A stretch of 64,000 bases of DNA, taken from assembly GCF_024721975.1 (NCBI RefSeq), contig NZ_JANQBB010000010.1, positions 124,001-188,000 on the forward strand. The letters run 5' to 3'. The position numbers were made by a program, and so were the translations under genes. Positions within the stretch are counted from its first letter, which is position 1. Each line of letters begins with the position of its first letter. This DNA comes from Paenibacillus endoradicis. GTDB lineage: Bacteria; Bacillota; Bacilli; Paenibacillales; Paenibacillaceae. The notes under the pieces were generated by a model. The model did not search any database. It saw only the letters and a program-made list of their open reading frames with translations, and was not told where the DNA came from. Below are positions 8,267 through 17,072 of this stretch, piece by piece.

Positions 8267-10090
8267 ATGATGATGAGTGAGAAATATGAAACACGGCTTC
8301 AAAAGTTAATAGAACAATATGATTTTAAATTTGATAAGACCTTAAATTATTATTTTCGTTTTAAAATGCAGCAATTGCTGCTTAATGAATTAAAGCATGA
8401 ACGCGTGGCTATTTGGGGAGCAGGTGGTTTCACATTTAGTCTTTTTAGTAATATTAGGAAAATACCGGAATGTATTATAAGTGTAATTGATAATGATCCT
8501 GATAAAACGGATACGTATTTTATTACTCTTCCGGTAAAGAATATAGCTTCGCTATTAAAAGATCAGATTACTACCATTGTACTTTCTACTGAAATAAGTA
8601 ATGGTGTCATCAAGGAACAAATAGAAAATGAATTTCCAAATCGATTTAAGATTATTGATCCTATAGAAATACTGAGATTTATTAATATTGTTGAAGAGCC
8701 TAATATATATAAACAAGAAAAGGGTTTTATAGGTATTAATGCTCTCAAAAATGATTATCTTCATAACAAAGATCATTTAGATAATGAACAGAAGGTTAAT
8801 CTATTAAGAGACCTAGTAGCTTGGTATTTAGTTTACAGAGACTTTGAACATGCATTCCGCTACTTAGACGAGATGATACAACTGTCACCTTTTCATAAGT
8901 CAATAAAGGAATTTAAAAATAAGATTCAAGATATGCTTGTTGAAATTAAGCAAATCATTAAATCCTCTACAATCCAAAGAAAGTTTATGTTTATGATTGA
9001 TGGTATGAGATATGAGGATATGGTATCAGATGATTTTACAGCAGTAAAGCAACTACGTGATAAAAGTGCTGTATATTCCAATCTATTTGCATCCTCCACA
9101 TATACTAAGGCATGTGTCATTTCCATGTTTCAGGAGGATTATATTTTAGATACAAGCATTTTAGAGATCAATGAGTTTGATTTAGATCGTTCGAGATTTA
9201 TTAATTATTTGTGGGATGAGGGTTACACGTTTGTTCATAATTTCACAGTTGAACCCTTAGTTACCCAATCTAAAAACAAACAGTTAAAATACTTTGTACA
9301 CCCCGAGGAAGAATATAGATCATATCAAGAGCACTACTTGGCTACTCCTTATTATATTTGGAAGTTACTTCTTTACTTGTGTGATGAGAGATCTGATAAA
9401 GAGTTTTATTTTGTTCATTTGCACGAGGCGCATGCTCCATATATGTCAACGCATATGAATGGAGAAATTAATCCTGCATTTTTCTTTATGAAATATGATG
9501 ATCCTAAAGTCAAAAAAAATCCGGAAAAGATTAAAGATCAATATACTGATTCAGTCGCCTATATTAATAGACAGCTAACCAACTTATTTGATTTTCTAGG
9601 AAACCATACGATGATTTTCTGCAGTGATCATGGAGGGAATATAAAAGCAGGACGTACGCCTGGACATACGTTGACTTATGACGAAGATGTTATCCATGTA
9701 CCACTTGTCATTTGCTCAGATCAGACTTCTCCAGAAAAAAATGATGATTTATTATCTATGCACGAATTGAATGATATTTTGTTATCTCACTTAAAAAACA
9801 ATAAAGTTTATCATGCTGAGCATACACATGTGGAGATACAGAGAGATCGATTAGTAGATGGTACATTTACAAATAGTGCATTAACTCCTTTTATTAAAGA
9901 CTATATTCCTGCTAGTATTTGTTTGCGTACCAACCAACTGAAATATATTGTTAACGAACTTGGTGTTGAAAAATTATATGCCTTACCTGACGAGAAGACA
10001 AATGTAGTAGAAGATAATCAATACATGGAGCAATTAAACTACTTAAGACAAAGTATTAAAAGATATCAAAACTTTAAGGTCTCCTATTAG
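8267..10090 (+). CDS. Soluble alkaline-phosphatase-superfamily (sulfatase-like) protein with N-terminal Rossmann-like domain, copy 1
   Basis: A 607-residue protein with no signal peptide or membrane segment. Residues 1 to about 130 form a small nucleotide- or sugar-binding-like domain (AIWGAGGFTFSL near residue 48, VIDNDPDK near 72). A helical linker precedes a sulfatase-like domain from about residue 238. That domain has the expected metal and active-site residues: Asp in MIDGMRYED (about 245), a probable Thr nucleophile in TYTKAC (about 280), HLHEAHAPY, SDHGG (about 453) and PGHTLT (about 465). The nucleophile is Thr, as in phospho- or phosphonotransferases, not the Cys/Ser-x-Pro-x-Arg of sulfatases. 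Base composition is AT-rich: 15 G+C in bases 8941-9000 against 23 in 57841-57900. Start chosen for AAGGAG at 8252. Possible HEP or phosphate transferase or hydrolase acting on the glycan precursor. Confidence 0.75.
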   Translation: MMMSEKYETRLQKLIEQYDFKFDKTLNYYFRFKMQQLLLNELKHERVAIWGAGGFTFSLFSNIRKIPECIISVIDNDPDKTDTYFITLPVKNIASLLKDQITTIVLSTEISNGVIKEQIENEFPNRFKIIDPIEILRFINIVEEPNIYKQEKGFIGINALKNDYLHNKDHLDNEQKVNLLRDLVAWYLVYRDFEHAFRYLDEMIQLSPFHKSIKEFKNKIQDMLVEIKQIIKSSTIQRKFMFMIDGMRYEDMVSDDFTAVKQLRDKSAVYSNLFASSTYTKACVISMFQEDYILDTSILEINEFDLDRSRFINYLWDEGYTFVHNFTVEPLVTQSKNKQLKYFVHPEEEYRSYQEHYLATPYYIWKLLLYLCDERSDKEFYFVHLHEAHAPYMSTHMNGEINPAFFFMKYDDPKVKKNPEKIKDQYTDSVAYINRQLTNLFDFLGNHTMIFCSDHGGNIKAGRTPGHTLTYDEDVIHVPLVICSDQTSPEKNDDLLSMHELNDILLSHLKNNKVYHAEHTHVEIQRDRLVDGTFTNSALTPFIKDYIPASICLRTNQLKYIVNELGVEKLYALPDEKTNVVEDNQYMEQLNYLRQSIKRYQNFKVSY

Positions 10091-10142
10091 AAATATCACT
10101 GCAAATTATTTTTATTAAAATCAATGATGATTAGGAGAAATT

Positions 10143-11993
10143 ATGTTACTATCAAAAAAATTGAATGAGAGATTAGAGAGTATAAGCATAAAGTATGGAT
10201 TTACGTATAATCCCAATGGTAAAAATATTGTCATTCGAAAAATTATGACATTCTTAGAGCAAAATTTGAAACATGAAAGAGTAGCCATATGGGGAGGGGG
10301 TGCTCACACAAAAAAGTTACTATCCTACTTTGAAAATATCCCAGAACATGTGATATTTATTATTGATTCAAATCCAGAAAAGCATGGTACTGAACTGTTC
10401 GGTATCCCTGTTAGAGCAGAATCTTCGTTATTTGAAGAAAATATTACAACAATTTTTCCATCAACTTTGGAAAAAAATAATGAAATTGAGGAATATATTA
10501 CTAACGTATATGGCAAAAGATTTACAATAATGAATCCATATGATCATATTTCTCTAATTAATATAAATCCAGTTACTTCGCTCAATATTTTGATGAATCC
10601 GCTTTTTAGAATGAATTTTATAGAGCTTATTAATGGGTTGAAAAATGAATTTGAAGCCACATTAGGAAATATTAATATTAGCTTGTCTCAGGAGTATGCT
10701 AGAGAATTAGTTGCGATGTATTTGTACGCTAAGGACTTTGTTAGTGCCCTTCAATATGCAGAAAAGCTTGCACAAATATCGGATACAACAGATAACTTCC
10801 ATCAGTTTAAGGAAGAGATCAATCAGCTGTTTTTCGATATTAAGAAAAAAGTAAGCTCCTCTTCTGCTAATAGAACGGTCATGTTTATGCTCGATGGTTT
10901 GAGACAAGATATTGTAGCAAACAATCAGTTAGATGCAATTACAAATCTTAGGAAAAAGAGTACGTATTATAACAACGCATTTGGTGCTTCTACACATACA
11001 AAGGCATGTATGGTCTCTATGTTTACTCAAGACACCAGCTTAAATCACCAATATGACAATCTTGATAAATTAAATTTGGATCAAGGCGAATTTTTTGATA
11101 CCATCCTAGATCAGGATTATCATGTTATCCATAATTTTAGAGTGACGGAATTATATAGTGAGAAGCATCCACTGAATGTGAAACAGCTACCTCAGCCGGG
11201 ACAAGAGGATTTTTCTCAAGGATTCTTACCAATAGCAACTTCTTTATGGGGAATGCTAGTTCAGATGTATGAAGAAGATCATAATCAGGAATTTTATTTT
11301 ATTCATACATCAGAGACACATATTCCGTTTATGTCAATAAATATGAGTGGTTTTTTTGAAATGAATAATAGCAATGTTAACTATTATACATCTGGTTACA
11401 ACTTGGATCTTGAAAATATGGCAAGGCAGTATAATGATGCAGCATTATATACTGATCGACAATTAGCCTTTTATTTAGAGAGTTTGAGTGAAAAAACTAA
11501 TATTGTAATTTTAAGCGACCATGGCAGTCATATTTATCCTTCAAAACCGCCGGGGCACACATTAACATGTGATGATGAAATAGTTCATGTTCCTGTGCTG
11601 GTCTATCAATTTGGAAAACAGCCTAATGAGAATAATAACTTGATAAGTTTGTTTGACTTGAATGATATACTAATCTCTCATTTTGTTGAGGAAAACGTCT
11701 ATATTTCTAATCACGAAATGGTTCAAATCCATAGAGATAGATTAATAACTAAAAATTATATTGATAGTCCCATGACGCCGTTTGTTAAAGATGATATACC
11801 CGCATTTATTTGTTTACGAACTAGACAATTAAAATATATAGTGAATGAATTAGGATATGAAAAATTATATGCTCTTCCTGATGAAGAAAGGAATGTCATT
11901 GATCAGAAACAATATGTTGAACAAGTTAAATTGTTTAGATTAAATATTCATCAGTATAAATATTTCAATTTTAAATTTGATGCTTCGAAATAA
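10143..11993 (+). CDS. Soluble alkaline-phosphatase-superfamily protein, copy 2 (tandem paralogue)
   Basis: A 616-residue paralogue of the preceding protein with the same order of domains: Rossmann-like part with [12 protein letters not shown] near residue 48, helical linker, and AP domain with [10 protein letters not shown] (about 247), the probable Thr nucleophile in THTKAC (about 286), [16 protein letters not shown] (about 457) and PGHTLT. The C-terminal parts are nearly identical between copies ([18 protein letters not shown]), whereas the N-terminal domains differ much more, which suggests different acceptors and the same chemistry. AGGAG lies 8 bases before the ATG. PEP mutase starts 22 bases downstream, so both copies are tied to the phosphonate genes. 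Function unproven. Confidence 0.75.
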   Translation: MLLSKKLNERLESISIKYGFTYNPNGKNIVIRKIMTFLEQNLKHERVAIWGGGAHTKKLLSYFENIPEHVIFIIDSNPEKHGTELFGIPVRAESSLFEENITTIFPSTLEKNNEIEEYITNVYGKRFTIMNPYDHISLININPVTSLNILMNPLFRMNFIELINGLKNEFEATLGNINISLSQEYARELVAMYLYAKDFVSALQYAEKLAQISDTTDNFHQFKEEINQLFFDIKKKVSSSSANRTVMFMLDGLRQDIVANNQLDAITNLRKKSTYYNNAFGASTHTKACMVSMFTQDTSLNHQYDNLDKLNLDQGEFFDTILDQDYHVIHNFRVTELYSEKHPLNVKQLPQPGQEDFSQGFLPIATSLWGMLVQMYEEDHNQEFYFIHTSETHIPFMSINMSGFFEMNNSNVNYYTSGYNLDLENMARQYNDAALYTDRQLAFYLESLSEKTNIVILSDHGSHIYPSKPPGHTLTCDDEIVHVPVLVYQFGKQPNENNNLISLFDLNDILISHFVEENVYISNHEMVQIHRDRLITKNYIDSPMTPFVKDDIPAFICLRTRQLKYIVNELGYEKLYALPDEERNVIDQKQYVEQVKLFRLNIHQYKYFNFKFDASK

Positions 11994-12015
11994 ACTACTT
12001 ACTGGAGGAATTACC

Positions 12016-13635
12016 TTGAAAGCTATTAATAAGTCTGCGCAATTGAAACAAATGATTCAATCACCACAGTTAGAGTTTATTATGGAGGCACACAATGGGC
12101 TTTCTGCAAAAATAGTAGAAGAGTCTGGATTTAAAGCAATCTGGGGAAGTGGATTATCTATTTCTGCTTCACTAGGTGTCCGTGATAATAATGAAGCTTC
12201 CTGGACTCAAGTACTTGATGTACTGGAATTTATGAGTGATGCAACAACAATTCCTATTCTATTAGATGGCGATACTGGGTATGGTAACTTTAATAATATG
12301 CGTAGACTTGTTACTAAGCTAGAGCAACGTAATATTGGTGGGGTATGTATTGAAGATAAGCTGTTCCCCAAAACAAATTCCTTTATTAATGGTGAATCAC
12401 AACCATTAGCAGATATTGAAGAATTCTGTGGAAAGATAAAAGCTGCTAAAGATGCTCAACTAAATGAAGATTTTGTAGTCGTTGCACGTATTGAAGCTTT
12501 CATTGCAGGATGGGGATTAGAAGAAGCATTAAAGCGAGCAGATGCTTATCGTCTTGCTGGTGCTGATGCAATTCTTGTTCATAGTAAAAAAGCTAACTGC
12601 TCAGATATAGACGCATTTATGCAAGAGTGGGACAATCGTCATCCGGTTATTATTGTTCCAACAAAATATTATTCTACACCTACTGATCATTTCCGTGATA
12701 TTGGCATTAGTAGCGTCATTTGGGCTAATCATAATGTGCGTAGCGCAATCACTGCCATGCAACAAACAACAAAAACGATTTTTGAAAATGAAAGTCTAGT
12801 AAATATAGAAGGTAGAGTTGCTACAGTATCAGATATTTTTGCACTTCAAGGTGCAGATGAGTTAAAAGAAGCCGAAAAGCTTTATTTACCAGGTACAGCT
12901 AAAAACATGAACAGCATCTTACTTGCTGCATCACGTGGTGAAAACATTGATGAACTTACAGAGGAACTCCCAAAATCTCTTCTAAAAGTAAATGGAAAAC
13001 CGTTGCTAAATACTCAAATTGAATACTTTAATCAAGAAGGAATTAAAGATGTTCAAGTTGTTTGTGGATACAAGCAGGAGCATATTCAAGAAGTAAACAT
13101 TACTAAAATAATAAATGATGAGTATGCAAACACATATGAGGTTTATTCCTTATTCAAAGCTGTTAATCATATTAAGGAACACACTGTGATTAGCTATGGT
13201 GACATTTTATATAAATCATATATTTTACATGAGTTGCTGAATGATGACGGTGATATCACGATAGTAGTAGATGCTTCTGCAGAGTTAGAAGAGACAGAGG
13301 GATATCGTGACTATGTGACAGCAACTAAACCATATATGAAGAAGTGGTTAGATAATAGAGCTGAATTGATTGAGATGGATAATAAAGCTGCACTTCAGAG
13401 TATACATGGTGAATTTATTGGTCTATGGAAGGTTAATGAGGTAGGTGCGAAAGTATTAAAAACAACATTGTCACGCTTATCTCAAACAGATGCTATAAAA
13501 ACAATGCGTATGTCAGAACTTATTAATGAGTTAGTCAAACAGACAAAAGTATCTGTGTTATATATTAACGGAGCTTGGCTTGATGTAGACGATCTTGTAT
13601 CTTATCAGAAAGCAGGCGACTTATTTGACAATTAA
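12016..13635 (+). CDS. aepX: Phosphoenolpyruvate mutase fused to a nucleotidyltransferase-like domain
   Basis: The enzyme makes the C-P bond by rearranging phosphoenolpyruvate to phosphonopyruvate, the entry step of nearly all phosphonate pathways. Residues 1 to about 290 are the isocitrate-lyase-like barrel, with metal-binding DGDTGYGN (84-91) and the PEP-mutase signature [10 protein letters not shown] (113-122), which separates it from methylisocitrate lyases. From about residue 300 a sugar-nucleotidyltransferase fold follows, but its loop reads [17 protein letters not shown]; the usual Gly and Arg of AAGxGxRL are Ser and Asn, so this domain may bind rather than catalyse. In fosfomycin Fom1 the two domains come in the opposite order. 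The TTG at 12016 is chosen because GGAGG at 12004 is well spaced. Length 539 residues. Confidence 0.92.
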   Translation: MKAINKSAQLKQMIQSPQLEFIMEAHNGLSAKIVEESGFKAIWGSGLSISASLGVRDNNEASWTQVLDVLEFMSDATTIPILLDGDTGYGNFNNMRRLVTKLEQRNIGGVCIEDKLFPKTNSFINGESQPLADIEEFCGKIKAAKDAQLNEDFVVVARIEAFIAGWGLEEALKRADAYRLAGADAILVHSKKANCSDIDAFMQEWDNRHPVIIVPTKYYSTPTDHFRDIGISSVIWANHNVRSAITAMQQTTKTIFENESLVNIEGRVATVSDIFALQGADELKEAEKLYLPGTAKNMNSILLAASRGENIDELTEELPKSLLKVNGKPLLNTQIEYFNQEGIKDVQVVCGYKQEHIQEVNITKIINDEYANTYEVYSLFKAVNHIKEHTVISYGDILYKSYILHELLNDDGDITIVVDASAELEETEGYRDYVTATKPYMKKWLDNRAELIEMDNKAALQSIHGEFIGLWKVNEVGAKVLKTTLSRLSQTDAIKTMRMSELINELVKQTKVSVLYINGAWLDVDDLVSYQKAGDLFDN

Positions 13636-14776
13636 TACGTATGAATTCGGTAAAGCACTTAGTGAACTAAATTTTAATTTTTATAGTGGAGTACCCTGCT
13701 CGTATTTAAAGGATCTAATCAACTATTCTATTAATGAATGTGATTATGTCATGGCAGCTAATGAAGGAGATGCGGTAGCGATTTGTGCAGGTGCTGCAGT
13801 AGGGGGGAAAAAGTCAGTATTTCTATGTCAAAACTCAGGACTAACCAATGCTATTTCTCCATTAACTTCATTATCCTATACGTTTCAAATTCCGGTGCTT
13901 GGCTTTGTAAGTCTTCGCGGTGAAGTAGGGATACCTGATGAACCGCAGCATGAATTGATGGGGCAAGTAACGACTGAATTGCTTGATACTATGAAAATTA
14001 AATGGGAATACTTATCGCTTAATTATCATGAGGCTATAAAGCAAGTTCAACTCGCAAATCAACATATAGAGAATAATCAATCTTTCTTCTTTGTTGTAAG
14101 AAAAGACACTTTTGATAAGGTAGCTCTTCGTGAGCAGAAAGTAGATAGATCAGATGAGATTTTATCGAAGACTATTCTTGGACATAAGTTAAATCAATAT
14201 ATTCCAACTCGCACTGAAGCCTTACAGATTATTCAGCAAGAAGCCATAGAAAATAGTATATTAGTTGCAACGACTGGATTTACTGGTCGAGAATTATATG
14301 CTATAGATGATCTGGATAATCAGTTTTATATGGTGGGTTCGATGGGGTGTGCAAGCTCATTTAGCTTAGGATTAGCATTAGCTCGCCCTGATCAAAGGGT
14401 AATATGCATTGATGGTGATGGTGCATTAATGATGCGTATGGGATCTTTGACGACTAATGCTTACTATGGACCGTCTAATTTGCTGCATATTCTATTAGAT
14501 AATCATGCTCATGAATCAACAGGTAGACAATTTACAGTAGCTAGTGTTGTCGATTTCGCTCAGGTTGCCCATCACTCAGGCTATCGTTATACTACATATA
14601 TTGAACAAGAGCAGCAGCTAAGGGATGAGCTTACAAGATGGTTTAATCAGGGTCAGTTAAGCTTTTATTATATTCAAACTAAATTGGGTGTACCTGATCA
14701 ACTAGGCCGACCAAAAACAAAACCGTATGAAGTGAAGGAAAGATTGATGAGACGATTGGGGACTATTACAACATGA
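13625..14776 (+). CDS. aepY: Phosphonopyruvate decarboxylase
   Basis: A thiamine diphosphate enzyme that decarboxylates phosphonopyruvate to phosphonoacetaldehyde and so pulls the unfavourable PEP mutase step forward. The N-terminal half has [12 protein letters not shown] and [14 protein letters not shown] with the Glu expected to activate thiamine, plus [16 protein letters not shown]. The C-terminal half has the ThDP motif beginning [12 protein letters not shown] (about residue 263), with [10 protein letters not shown] after it. The start at TTG 13625 (protein beginning [12 protein letters not shown]) fits the family N-terminus; an upstream TTG at 13595 would add ten residues that do not. 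It overlaps aepX by 11 bases and the next gene by 4. Length 383 residues. Confidence 0.92.
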   Translation: MTINTYEFGKALSELNFNFYSGVPCSYLKDLINYSINECDYVMAANEGDAVAICAGAAVGGKKSVFLCQNSGLTNAISPLTSLSYTFQIPVLGFVSLRGEVGIPDEPQHELMGQVTTELLDTMKIKWEYLSLNYHEAIKQVQLANQHIENNQSFFFVVRKDTFDKVALREQKVDRSDEILSKTILGHKLNQYIPTRTEALQIIQQEAIENSILVATTGFTGRELYAIDDLDNQFYMVGSMGCASSFSLGLALARPDQRVICIDGDGALMMRMGSLTTNAYYGPSNLLHILLDNHAHESTGRQFTVASVVDFAQVAHHSGYRYTTYIEQEQQLRDELTRWFNQGQLSFYYIQTKLGVPDQLGRPKTKPYEVKERLMRRLGTITT

Positions 14777-15495
14777 TCAAAAAAGCTGTAATCGTAGCTG
14801 CTGGTCTATCTAGTCGTTTGTATCCATTAACTAAGGATAGACCAAAGGGTTTGCTTCCTTTTCAAAACACTACAATTTTAGAACGTTCTGTTCAAATGAT
14901 ACGTAATCTTGGCATTTCTGAAATAGCGATAGTTGTGGGTTATTTGAAGGAGCAGATAATAGAAATTTTTGGAGATTCGGTAACTTATATTGAGAATAGC
15001 CGGTATGAACAAACAAATAATATGTATTCATTGACTCTAGCAAAGGATTTTATAAAAGAAGAGTCATTTCTGTATCTGCATGGTGATATTGTTTACTCCG
15101 AACAAGATCTAAGAGCATTTGTTAACCAACAAGAGGATTCACTATACGATGCAAGTATGCTTGTTGGTTATGGAGAAGTCGACGAGGAGAGCATGAAGGT
15201 TCGTGTTACTAACGAACAATTATTAATTGAATCGAACAAGTTGATTTCAATTCAAGAGAGTGCTGGAGAATGGATAGGCGTTGCAGCATTTTCAAATTCT
15301 GAAGCTCTATTTAGTGAGATGCAGAATTTAGTATCAGTTGGACATGAACAGGATTATGATACATTGGCACTTACTAATTTAGCTAAGGAAGCCTATACTG
15401 TGTTATGCTACCCTACAATTGGACCCTGGATTGAGATTGATTTTGCAAGTGATTATGAAAGAGCAAAGGTGATGTTTTTACATGAAGACATTTAA
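14773..15495 (+). CDS. CTP:phosphonate / phosphocholine-type cytidylyltransferase
   Basis: A 240-residue NTP-transferase of the LicC/PntC type. The nucleotide loop VAAGLSSRLYPLTKDRPKGLL (split: VAAGLSSRL at 8-16, then DRPKGLL) is intact, unlike that of the domain fused to PEP mutase. NNMYSL and HGDIVYSE are typical of enzymes that couple CMP to phosphocholine or 2-aminoethylphosphonate. Placed between the decarboxylase and the reductase, it is expected to make CMP-hydroxyethylphosphonate as the donor for glycan decoration. It overlaps aepY (ATGA) and the reductase gene by 14 bases, so all four are translationally coupled. The substrate is inferred from context. Confidence 0.83.
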   Translation: MIKKAVIVAAGLSSRLYPLTKDRPKGLLPFQNTTILERSVQMIRNLGISEIAIVVGYLKEQIIEIFGDSVTYIENSRYEQTNNMYSLTLAKDFIKEESFLYLHGDIVYSEQDLRAFVNQQEDSLYDASMLVGYGEVDEESMKVRVTNEQLLIESNKLISIQESAGEWIGVAAFSNSEALFSEMQNLVSVGHEQDYDTLALTNLAKEAYTVLCYPTIGPWIEIDFASDYERAKVMFLHEDI

Positions 15496-16567
15496 TTATT
15501 ATAACCCTGTACAGCTTCATATCACACAAAAGCCAGCTGAATTGCTGGCTTCTTTGCTTATAGGTAAGCGCATACTGTTTATGACCAGTAGTGGTTGGAT
15601 GAGTAGAGGTATATTGGATACATTGAAAATTGATAATACACAAGTTGCTGCAATCATTAGTAATGTCTCAGCTAATCCAAGCCTAACTGAAGTGTGCAAC
15701 CTACATCAGCAGCTAGAAGGAAAGCAATTTGATGTGATTGTTGCTGTAGGAGGAGGTAGCGTAATAGATGCAGCTAAAGTGTGCGCCGTCCAGATAGCGC
15801 ATGATATTGCTGATGTTATTAAGCATCCACAATCTTTAGAACTAACCCTACCGTTTATGCCAATTATTGCTATTCCAACTACATCAGGCTCCAGTAGCGA
15901 ATTAACTCCTTGGGCTACGGTGTGGGATACTGATCAAAAGATAAAATATTCATTACATCTAAGAAACTCTTGGTGCACACACGCCATATATTGTGCAGCA
16001 TTAACGACGAGTTTACCTATTCATACAACATTAGTATCTTCATTAGATGCACTATCCCATGCCTTTGAGTCCATCTGGAACATTAATTATAATGAGGTTA
16101 CGGTATCGTATGCATTTAACGCTATCCATCGTATTATGCAGGCTTTGCCACAAGTAATGAAAGAACCTCAGAAAGAGAATAGCAGATATGATCTGATGTT
16201 AGGTAGCATGTATGCTGGATTGGCATTTTCAAACACACAAACCTCTCTCGCTCATGCGATGTCCTACGATATGACATTGAATAACGGTGTCGAACATGGG
16301 TTTGCGACTAGCTTTACACTTTGTGCCCTATTAGAAACAGCCATTAAACATAATGAGGAGCTTCATAATTTCTTTGTTGCTCATATGGGAAAAAATGCTG
16401 TTGAAGTATTGAAAATTTGGTTTGAAGGTTTAGGTATTTCAATTCAATCAAAGGATTATGGAATCCAAGCAGCTGACTGGGAAAGAATTAAAAGTAGTTT
16501 AGCAAAAACTAGTCGTGTGAAAAATAGCCTAATCTATATAGATGATTTTTTAAAGGTGCAACTATAG
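15482..16567 (+). CDS. Iron-containing alcohol dehydrogenase, probable phosphonoacetaldehyde reductase
   Basis: A 361-residue group III alcohol dehydrogenase. AVGGGSVIDAAK (near residue 89) is the NAD(P)H-binding glycine stretch; TTSGSSSELTPWATVWD, DALSHAFES, SLAHAMSY and NNGVEHGFA carry the usual Asp and His metal ligands. Enzymes of this subgroup (FomC, PhpC and DhpG relatives) reduce phosphonoacetaldehyde to 2-hydroxyethylphosphonate. Being the last gene of the aepX-aepY run, with no aminotransferase in sight, it makes HEP the predicted product instead of aminoethylphosphonate. Only a weak hairpin follows. Confidence 0.86.
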   Translation: MKTFNYYNPVQLHITQKPAELLASLLIGKRILFMTSSGWMSRGILDTLKIDNTQVAAIISNVSANPSLTEVCNLHQQLEGKQFDVIVAVGGGSVIDAAKVCAVQIAHDIADVIKHPQSLELTLPFMPIIAIPTTSGSSSELTPWATVWDTDQKIKYSLHLRNSWCTHAIYCAALTTSLPIHTTLVSSLDALSHAFESIWNINYNEVTVSYAFNAIHRIMQALPQVMKEPQKENSRYDLMLGSMYAGLAFSNTQTSLAHAMSYDMTLNNGVEHGFATSFTLCALLETAIKHNEELHNFFVAHMGKNAVEVLKIWFEGLGISIQSKDYGIQAADWERIKSSLAKTSRVKNSLIYIDDFLKVQL

Positions 16568-16580
16568 TTCCATTCATACT

Positions 16581-16602
16581 ATAGGATAATCATCTATCCT
16601 AT
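16581..16602 (+). terminator. Weak hairpin after the phosphonate genes
   Basis: ATAGGAT pairs with ATCCTAT over an 8-nt loop just downstream of the reductase gene. There is no T-run, so it may be only a partial terminator or an mRNA 3' end stabiliser. Confidence 0.35.
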
Positions 16603-16629
16603 CAAAATGTATTCGCTTACAAAAATAGA

Positions 16630-16659
16630 TTGACAATTTGAACCATCGTATTGTATATT
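16630..16659 (+). promoter_or_regulatory. SigA-type promoter of the cold-shock gene
   Basis: TTGACA at 16630-16635 and TATATT at 16654-16659 are 18 bases apart. The transcript would have a leader of about 55 nt before the cold-shock ATG, as is usual for csp genes, whose leaders often fold differently in the cold. Confidence 0.7.
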
Positions 16660-16719
16660 CAAATTGTGGTCCAAACAAGGTAACCACAAAGCATTTGAAT
16701 ATGAAGGGAATGTTTGCAC

Positions 16720-16917
16720 ATGCAAGGAAAAGTTAAATGGTTTAACGCAGAAAAAGGTTATGGTTTCATCGAAACAGAACAAGGTGGCGATGTATTCGTA
16801 CATTTCTCAGCTATTCAAACAGAGGGTTTCAAAACTCTTGAAGAAGGTCAAGAAGTTGAATTCGATATCGTTGAAGGCGCTCGTGGACCACAAGCTGCAA
16901 ACGTAAACAAACTGTAA
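16720..16917 (+). CDS. csp: Cold-shock protein (CspA/CspB family)
   Basis: A 65-residue single cold-shock domain protein that binds single-stranded nucleic acid as an RNA chaperone. MQGKVKWFN opens it, followed by RNP1 (KGYGFI) and RNP2 (VFVHFS) and the usual GPQAANV end. The ATG at 16720 has AAGGGAA at 16704-16710; an upstream in-frame TTG at 16714 lacks support. The gene has its own promoter and a strong terminator, so it is monocistronic. Which B. subtilis paralogue (cspB, cspC or cspD) it corresponds to cannot be told. Confidence 0.96.
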   Translation: MQGKVKWFNAEKGYGFIETEQGGDVFVHFSAIQTEGFKTLEEGQEVEFDIVEGARGPQAANVNKL

Positions 16918-16959
16918 TTATAAGGCTGTATAGCCCTTTCTTATAGTGATATAAGTGCC

Positions 16960-16988
16960 AAAAAGGACTCCCGATGGGAGTCCTTTTT
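16960..16988 (+). terminator. Intrinsic terminator of the cold-shock gene
   Basis: AAAAAGGACTCCC pairs with GGGAGTCCTTTTT around a GAT loop; the 3' arm supplies the T-run. Confidence 0.92.
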
Positions 16989-17035
16989 CTGTCTCATCAT
17001 AATTCAATAGATAGTTGGCACTACTCTATATTTTT

Positions 17036-17072
17036 TTGTGTTAAGTTTGTGTATAATTGAGAATGATTATCA
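17036..17072 (+). promoter_or_regulatory. Promoter with overlapping Fur box before the AraC-type regulator
   Basis: TATAAT at 17052-17057 is a perfect -10. TGAGAATGATTATCA at 17058-17072 matches the 7-1-7 Fur consensus TGATAATNATTATCA at 14 of 15 positions and covers the expected transcription start, so iron-loaded Fur would block initiation. Confidence 0.8.

Noticed and set aside
12016..12900. Isocitrate or methylisocitrate lyase in place of PEP mutase
   Set aside because: The [10 protein letters not shown] signature and the adjacent decarboxylase and reductase are specific to phosphonate synthesis; lyases have a KKCGH-type motif instead.
14773..16567. Choline or teichoic acid pathway (LicC plus alcohol dehydrogenase)
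   Set aside because: No licA, licB or licD is present and the genes overlap aepY; phosphonate activation explains all members better.
16664..16906. 80-residue frame overlapping the cold-shock gene
   Set aside because: Alternative frame of a highly conserved small gene; no ribosome site at its start.
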